A DNA stretch of 10,104 nucleotides. Source: JBBDIK01 sp964640385 (GTDB lineage: Bacteria; Actinomycetota; UBA4738; JBBDHU01). The stretch lies in NCBI GenBank assembly GCA_964640385.1, contig CAZXFL010000043.1, forward strand, positions 1 through 10,104. Direction: 5' to 3'. A program made the translations under genes and the position numbers. Positions 5,746 through 10,104 of this stretch are shown one piece after another (positions within the stretch are counted from its first letter, which is position 1; each line of letters begins with the position of its first letter). A model generated the notes under the pieces. The model did no database searches. It was not told the origin of the DNA and saw nothing but the letters and a program-made list of their open reading frames with translations.

Positions 5746-6153
5746 ATGGCGGGCGTGTCCGCCGCGCCGCTGCGTGGTCTGGCCCCTCCGACCGGCGAGG
5801 CTCCGAGTGTGGCGAACGTCCCGCAGCCGTACCTCCCGCCGCCCCCGGCGTATGCCTCGACTCCCTCCCCGACTCCGGCGCCGTCGTACCAGCCGCTCTA
5901 TCCGGGCCAGCAGATCACCCCCGGGACAGGCGTCATGGTCGGCGGATCGGGCGGCGTCGCTCCACACCCGATCTCCCTCGGCGGTGGGACGAACCCCTAC
6001 GCGAGCCAAGTCTTCGCGACGACGCCGGTCAAGGCGGCCCCCAAGCCCGTCAACCCCTACGGCTCTGTCGGCGGTAGCGCGTACACCTACACCGCGCCCA
6101 AGCCCGTTCCGCCGCCTCCGCTCGCCAAGAAGACCGCGCCCGGCGTCTCCTGA
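5746..6153 (+). CDS. Proline-rich protein or C-terminal tail, at least 135 aa
   Basis: The frame is already open at the gap edge and the first ATG (5746) lies five bases after it with no visible ribosome binding site, so this may be the C-terminal part of a gene that begins in or before the gap, possibly the portal itself. From 5746 the product is 135 aa, very rich in Pro, Ala, Gly, Ser and Tyr (VPQPYLPPPPAYAS, PTPAPSYQPLYPGQQ, KPVPPPPLAKK), and surely disordered. It ends in KKTAPGVS; the 976-aa neighbour ends in TKLAPGVS, and both have an NPYG/SPYV...AYT...PK stretch shortly before. The stop overlaps the next start as TGATG. No catalytic motif is seen. A role as a flexible virion tail or assembly tether is an inference. 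Confidence 0.6.
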   Translation: MAGVSAAPLRGLAPPTGEAPSVANVPQPYLPPPPAYASTPSPTPAPSYQPLYPGQQITPGTGVMVGGSGGVAPHPISLGGGTNPYASQVFATTPVKAAPKPVNPYGSVGGSAYTYTAPKPVPPPPLAKKTAPGVS

Positions 6154-6157
6154 TGGC
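6135..6157 (+). repeat. Gene-junction direct repeat, copy 1
   Basis: This copy matches 9065-9087 at 22 of 23 positions; 6139-6157 (CCCGGCGTCTCCTGATGGC) is identical over 19 bases. It spans the last codons of the proline-rich gene (APGVS, stop) and the first codons of the 976-aa gene through a TGATG overlap. It has no purine-rich Shine-Dalgarno; instead CTCCT precedes the start, so initiation probably relies on coupling. Confidence 0.85.
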
Positions 6158-9083
6158 ACGCAGGGGAGGGTTCGGCGCAAGCCTGAACCCGCTTGGGACG
6201 GGCACGTTCTCGAACTTCTCGCAGTACGACGTGGGCGACGACCTCGCCGACCTCAAGCGGTACGAGGCCGAGGTCGCGTGGTCGAACGGCCAGCTGTCGA
6301 ACGCCGACTACCTCGCCGCGCTCCGCGAGGCCCTCGCGGCCACGTCCGAGGGCTCGCGCTCGCGCATCAGCGCGCAGAACAAGCTCGACGACGCGACCTA
6401 CCGGATCGGCCGCGCCGACGCGCAGATCGCCGGGCCCGACGCGCTGATCGCCTACGACACCGCGGCGCTCGCGACGATGCGCCCCGACAACCTCCGCTAC
6501 GGCGACGTGAAGCAGTCGCTCGACTCCCAGCTCGCCCAGCGCCGCTCGCGGGACTACGGCGCCCTCGTCGACGTGTTCAACGCCGGCAAGATGACGGTCG
6601 CCCAGCTGTCCGCCTGGGTGAAGGGCACGCTCGCCACGCTGTCGCCCGACGCCCCCGACTTCGACTCGTGGAGCCAGACGGCCGATGAGCTGACCCGCCG
6701 GGTGCAGAGCGAGGCCGACAGCACGGCGTACCAGGACTACCAGCAGGGGCGGATGAAGCCCGATGCGTTCCTCGGCTACCTGAACACCCGCCGGGACGGC
6801 TACCTCCCCGGGTCGCCGCAGTACGCCGACTGGACCCGCCGGGTCGAGGACGCGACGAAGCAGGTTCGCGACGCGAAGCTCGCCGCCGCCGACAGCGTGT
6901 TTTTCAACGCCTACAACGCCGGCAAGAAGTCCGACAAGGACTACCTGCGCTACCTCCGCACCCGCATCACGGGGATGGACCCCGACGACCCGAGCCGGGC
7001 GGAGTGGGAGAGCCGCTACGTCACCGGGGCGCACTCGCTCGCCGAGGACCAGCTGCGGTTCGACGTGGAGCACGGCAAGAAGCCGATCGGCTCGCTCATC
7101 GCGTTCTACGAGGCATACCGCCGGACCCTGAACCCGGGGTCGGCCGAGTGGCGCACCACGACCGAGCGGCTGGAGAACGCCCGCAAGTGGAAGCCCGCGG
7201 GCTCGGGTGGCGGCACGGCCAAGGGCTCGGGGTACAACAAGTACGACCCGACGAAGGCGGTCAGCCCGAAGGACAGCCTCCACACCCTCCTCGGCCAACT
7301 GACCGTCACGTCCACCTCCTCAAAGGCGATGGTCGGCGTGTTCGAACTGAACAAGGCGCGGGTCACGAACGCATGGCAGCGCGGCGACAGGCAATGGCTC
7401 TACGTCGATCCGGTGAACCCGCGGGCCGTGCGCGTCGAGAGCACGGACGCCAACGGCAAGAAGCACTACGAGTACGGGACGTTCCTCGTGAACACCACGG
7501 ACGCCGCCTACACTGGCCTCCTGGGGATCAAGGCGGACTACGAGCAGGATGTCGCGGACGCTGCGCTCGCCGAGGGCAAGATCAGCACCTACAACATCCA
7601 CTCCCGGTACGCAACGGAGGCCCTCGATGCTCTGCGTGGGGCCGACATCCACGCCGCCGTCCGCCGCTGGGAAAAGGACTTCGAGGACGCGCAGAACCGA
7701 GCCGAGCACTTCAAGGTGCAGGGCGACAAGGCGGGGTTCCTCAACGCCGTCGCTGACGCCACCATCCTGTACGACGCGATCATGTCCGACACGCTCCTCG
7801 ATGAGTCGAAGCGCAACAGCGTCACGAACCGCTACGACCAGCTGACCGACGACCCTCTCGTCCCGCTCAAGGACCCCCTCACCGGCAAGCCGCTACCCGG
7901 CGCGGTGGACATGGGCCGGAGCATGAAGGACGGCCAGGGCTACTACACCGATGTCGTCCTCTCGCCCGGCTGGCATGACGAGTTCAAGGTCAGCCGCACG
8001 ACCGGCGAGCGCACGATCGGCACGTCGTACCAGCCGGTCCCCGGCGTGTGGGAGGCGGATCACGTCACCGTCTCGACCCGCTTCGGCGAGCGGGTGCTCA
8101 CGGCGGATGCGGAGAAGGTGGATGGGCCGTTCTCGGGTCAGATCATCGTCCGCACCGACGGCGAGGCCAAGTCCTACCGCTGGGACGTGGGGGCCAAGGT
8201 CATCACATGGTTCGACGACGAGGGCGAGCACGTCGCCCACTCGATTGACGACCGGGCTTGGATCACCTCGGATACAGGCAGGCCCCCAACGGCCGAACTC
8301 AACGTCGAACTCAGCGCCGGCAAGCCACAGAAGAACGGGTCCGTCGAGTGGTTCGTCGACGGGAACAGGGTTTTGACCACCTACCCCGACGGGAGTGCCG
8401 AAGTCGAGAAGCCATCGGCTGGCTCCGTGGGCTGGTACGGGCAGGCCGCCGTCGAGAGGCGCCTCCGCTGGGCAAGAAACCCCGCGCTCCGTGGCGAGGT
8501 GACGATGGCTCAGCGCGAGCCGGGCGGGCTCATCGGCGACGCGAGCCGAGGCGTCGATGTCGGAGACGTGGGCCAGCGGATGACGCTCGCGTTCGTCGGC
8601 GAGGGTGGGCTGAACCTCCTGCCGACGAGGGTGCGGAACGACGTGCCGCGGCTGGCCTTCTACGGCTCACAGGGCAGCCCCATCGCGACGCTCGGGAAGG
8701 CGGCGAAGATACCCGGCCCGACCGGCCTCGCCTCGCCGCGGTTCGCGGGCGAGCGCACGGACGCGATCCGTGAAGCCGCCGGCAATCCGTTCCTCCTCGC
8801 GCAGTTGAACGCTCAGCTCCCGCCGAAGGTCGGCCAGACGTTCATCGGCGTGGGGCTCGGCTACACGCCGGTCCCACCGGCCAAGCTCCCGACGTACAGC
8901 CCCTACGTCGGATTTGCGTACACCTCGCCGAAGGTCGTCGTCAAGACCACGTTCCCGACACTGCCGAAGGGGACGGGGCTGCCACCGCCACCGCTGAGCG
9001 GCAAGGCGGCTGACGATCTGCTCCCGCCGCCGAAGCCGAAGCCGCCGACCCTCGGAACGAAGCTCGCCCCCGGCGTCTCCTGA
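6153..9083 (+). CDS. 976-aa helical-repeat protein, probable virion component
   Basis: ATG 6153 overlaps the upstream stop (TGATG). The N-terminus MARRGGFGASLNPLGTG resembles that of the 242-aa protein at 2470. Residues ~36-346 hold divergent ~50-residue units: a short helix, then G-(K/R/Q)-(M/K/L), an (F/L/Y)xx(Y/W/F)L-type helix, a Pro-containing turn and a Trp. Anchors are G46, G145, G199, G257, G308 and W173, W227, W285, W333. A Gly/Lys-rich linker (347-372) follows, then a second helical region (458-564) with another AEGKIS element (473-478). Residues ~590-755 look beta-rich (HVTVSTRFGERVLT, GQIIVRTDGEAKSYRWDVG). The end is Pro-rich (PPPPLSG at 944-950, PPPKPKPP at 958-965) and closes with APGVS. 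No enzyme motif, signal peptide or membrane segment is seen. Position after the portal and its size suggest an internal, ejection or tail-associated protein; no family is recognised. A tape measure is less likely, since long coiled coil is lacking. Confidence 0.8.
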   Translation: MARRGGFGASLNPLGTGTFSNFSQYDVGDDLADLKRYEAEVAWSNGQLSNADYLAALREALAATSEGSRSRISAQNKLDDATYRIGRADAQIAGPDALIAYDTAALATMRPDNLRYGDVKQSLDSQLAQRRSRDYGALVDVFNAGKMTVAQLSAWVKGTLATLSPDAPDFDSWSQTADELTRRVQSEADSTAYQDYQQGRMKPDAFLGYLNTRRDGYLPGSPQYADWTRRVEDATKQVRDAKLAAADSVFFNAYNAGKKSDKDYLRYLRTRITGMDPDDPSRAEWESRYVTGAHSLAEDQLRFDVEHGKKPIGSLIAFYEAYRRTLNPGSAEWRTTTERLENARKWKPAGSGGGTAKGSGYNKYDPTKAVSPKDSLHTLLGQLTVTSTSSKAMVGVFELNKARVTNAWQRGDRQWLYVDPVNPRAVRVESTDANGKKHYEYGTFLVNTTDAAYTGLLGIKADYEQDVADAALAEGKISTYNIHSRYATEALDALRGADIHAAVRRWEKDFEDAQNRAEHFKVQGDKAGFLNAVADATILYDAIMSDTLLDESKRNSVTNRYDQLTDDPLVPLKDPLTGKPLPGAVDMGRSMKDGQGYYTDVVLSPGWHDEFKVSRTTGERTIGTSYQPVPGVWEADHVTVSTRFGERVLTADAEKVDGPFSGQIIVRTDGEAKSYRWDVGAKVITWFDDEGEHVAHSIDDRAWITSDTGRPPTAELNVELSAGKPQKNGSVEWFVDGNRVLTTYPDGSAEVEKPSAGSVGWYGQAAVERRLRWARNPALRGEVTMAQREPGGLIGDASRGVDVGDVGQRMTLAFVGEGGLNLLPTRVRNDVPRLAFYGSQGSPIATLGKAAKIPGPTGLASPRFAGERTDAIREAAGNPFLLAQLNAQLPPKVGQTFIGVGLGYTPVPPAKLPTYSPYVGFAYTSPKVVVKTTFPTLPKGTGLPPPPLSGKAADDLLPPPKPKPPTLGTKLAPGVS
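6549..7190 (+). repeat. Four consecutive ~50-residue protein repeats (a fifth, more distant copy at 6258-6407)
   Basis: The units are residues 133-184, 189-238, 245-295 and 298-346, with a more divergent one at 36-85. The shared core is a helix ending in an aromatic, then G-(K/R)-(M/K), a second helix with L/F-x2-Y/W/F-L/V, then P-x-S/D and W. The Gly-to-Trp distance is 28 residues in the first three units and 25 in the last. Period is 51-58 residues. DNA identity between units is low, so this is an old duplication kept by selection on structure. Confidence 0.7.
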
Positions 9084-9087
9084 TGGC
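9065..9087 (+). repeat. Gene-junction direct repeat, copy 2
   Basis: This is the second copy of the 23-bp element (identical over 9069-9087). It covers the APGVS codons and stop of the 976-aa gene and the first codons of the next gene, in the same TGATG arrangement as copy 1, 2930 bases away. Confidence 0.85.
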
Positions 9088-10104
9088 CTCCCGCGACTCG
9101 GTGGCCCTCCTCGACTGGATGGCGGTTCCTTCCCCGTCCGTCTCGATCCCGCGTGTTCGGAGTTCGTTCTCGGGCGGCGGTTCGGGCTGGAGGGGCTCGT
9201 CTGGCGGCTCGGGGTGGAGGGACTCGTCGGGCAGCAGCGGCTTTTCGGCCCAGGCTCCGGCCGTGTTCCCCGAGAAGATCCAGTTCCAGATGCCGTTCTC
9301 GTCCTCGGGCTCGGTGCAGCCGACCTACCAGTCCCCACCCGCGGCTGCGCCGCAAGAGGACTGGGACTGGCTCCCCCTCGGTTCGCTCCAGCGGGCCGTC
9401 GGCGATGCCATCGCGGGCGGCCGGAACATGAACCCGGCGAGCGTCATGGCCCGCATCCTCGAAGCGCCGGGCGTCATCGCCAAGAACCTCGCCAGTGGCA
9501 TCCTCGGCGACGACCACCCGCTCGCGCAGGCCATCGGGGCGCCCTTCGACATCTACAACGAGGCGATGACCCGGTTCTCGGACATCACGGCGCCGCTCCT
9601 CGACGCGCTCCCGAACTGGTATCGGGACTCGCAGCTGGGCGACCGGGCGAAGGTGTACCGCGCGATGGCGGCCGGTACGCCGCTGGACACGGGTCCTCTC
9701 GGGCTGGGCGAGTTCTTGATGACCGGGGAGTTCCTGAACACCGGCCCCGGCGCGAGCGCCCGCGACATGGCCCACGCATGGAACAACGTTGCCGCGATCG
9801 TGTCGCCCGACGCCCGCAAGCAGCGCGACTTCCTGATGGACGCGATGGATTTGCCCACCTCGGTCAAGGACGCGATCCGGCGGAACGCGAACCTCTCGGA
9901 CGACGCGCTGGAGAAGTTGCTCGACGAGGCGCCCGAGGGTCGCCAGTGGACCTACGCCGAGGGCCTCCAGGGCATCGCCCGCAGCCTCATCGCCCCGGCG
10001 ATCATCTACGGCGGCGAGGCGATCGCGGGCTACCGCTGGGCGGGCTGGGCGGGGCGTCAGGCGGGCCTCGCAGGAGCCCCGACGGCGTTCCCGAAGGGCA
10101 TCCC
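9083..10104 (+). CDS. N-terminal 340 aa of a large unrecognised protein (runs off the window)
   Basis: ATG 9083 overlaps the preceding stop, and the frame stays open to the right edge. Residues 29-53 are a Gly/Ser/Trp segment with a small repeat (GSGWRGSSG, GSGWRDSSG); residues 55-95 are Pro/Gln-rich, so the first ~95 residues are probably disordered. From about 100 the chain is helical (SLQRAVGDAIAGG, PASVMARILEAPGVIAKNLASGIL, SVKDAIRRNANLSDDALEKLLDEA). Residues ~298-333 are hydrophobic and Gly/Ala-rich (IARSLIAPAIIYGGEAIAG, then YRWAGWAGRQAGLAG), which could insert in a membrane or pack inside a particle. High GC at third positions supports the frame. It follows the 976-aa gene in the same coupled run, so a virion or DNA-ejection protein is plausible, but no domain is recognised and the functional part may lie beyond the window. 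Confidence 0.75.
   Translation, partial: MASRDSVALLDWMAVPSPSVSIPRVRSSFSGGGSGWRGSSGGSGWRDSSGSSGFSAQAPAVFPEKIQFQMPFSSSGSVQPTYQSPPAAAPQEDWDWLPLGSLQRAVGDAIAGGRNMNPASVMARILEAPGVIAKNLASGILGDDHPLAQAIGAPFDIYNEAMTRFSDITAPLLDALPNWYRDSQLGDRAKVYRAMAAGTPLDTGPLGLGEFLMTGEFLNTGPGASARDMAHAWNNVAAIVSPDARKQRDFLMDAMDLPTSVKDAIRRNANLSDDALEKLLDEAPEGRQWTYAEGLQGIARSLIAPAIIYGGEAIAGYRWAGWAGRQAGLAGAPTAFPKGI

Noticed and set aside
6087..7298. Minus-strand ORF of 403 codons opposite the 976-aa gene, and similar antisense ORFs at 991-1776, 1245-2531, 2278-3285 and 8903-9775
   Set aside because: All lie opposite better-supported genes, two are held open partly by N blocks, and their composition is that of GC-rich antisense shadow.
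1..10104. CRISPR arrays, insertion sequences, integrase or toxin-antitoxin genes
   Set aside because: No regularly spaced repeats, terminal inverted repeats, transposase or recombinase motifs were seen.

Overview
The window looks like part of the packaging and virion module of a tailed double-stranded DNA phage (or a prophage segment). It is probably an assembled metagenomic or draft contig, because it carries two blocks of exactly 100 N (2288-2387 and 5641-5740). The DNA is very GC-rich and third codon positions are mostly G or C, so the host should be a high-GC bacterium. Actinobacteria are one possibility, but nothing here identifies the host. All supported genes lie on the + strand, nearly end to end, with many GTGA, ATGA or TGATG stop/start overlaps, which is typical of a translationally coupled late phage operon.

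Layout. 1-1078 holds a gene fragment and four small unrecognised genes: two Cys-containing peptides, a two-helix membrane protein, and a 108-aa protein whose ORF contains a tRNA-Met(CAU)-like sequence at 918-986. 1075-1590 is a Zn-HTH-type protein, the likely small terminase. 1587-2287 is the ATPase half of the large terminase, cut by the first gap. 2388-2480 is the C-terminal end of whatever gene leaves that gap. 2470-3198 encodes an unrecognised 242-aa protein. 3208-4052 encodes two related beta-rich proteins, probably virion surface or decoration proteins. 4065-5640 is the portal protein, cut by the second gap. 5746-6153 is a proline-rich segment, 6153-9083 a 976-aa protein with helical repeats, and 9083-10104 the start of another large protein that runs off the end.

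How the genes fit together. The terminase subunits would recognise and pump DNA through the portal. The beta-rich proteins would decorate the particle. The proteins after the portal are probably virion components (internal, ejection or tail-associated), but their families are not recognised. No major capsid protein, maturation protease, lysis gene, integrase or replication gene is visible.

The most unusual features are: (i) the tRNA-Met-like fold with a shrunken D arm inside an ORF; (ii) divergent ~50-residue helical repeats in the 976-aa protein; (iii) a 19-nt exact repeat at two gene junctions 2.9 kb apart, which gives two neighbouring proteins the same APGVS C-terminus; and (iv) a shared N-terminal motif in two otherwise different proteins. 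No gene-free stretch longer than 300 bases exists; apart from the two N blocks the window is almost fully coding.
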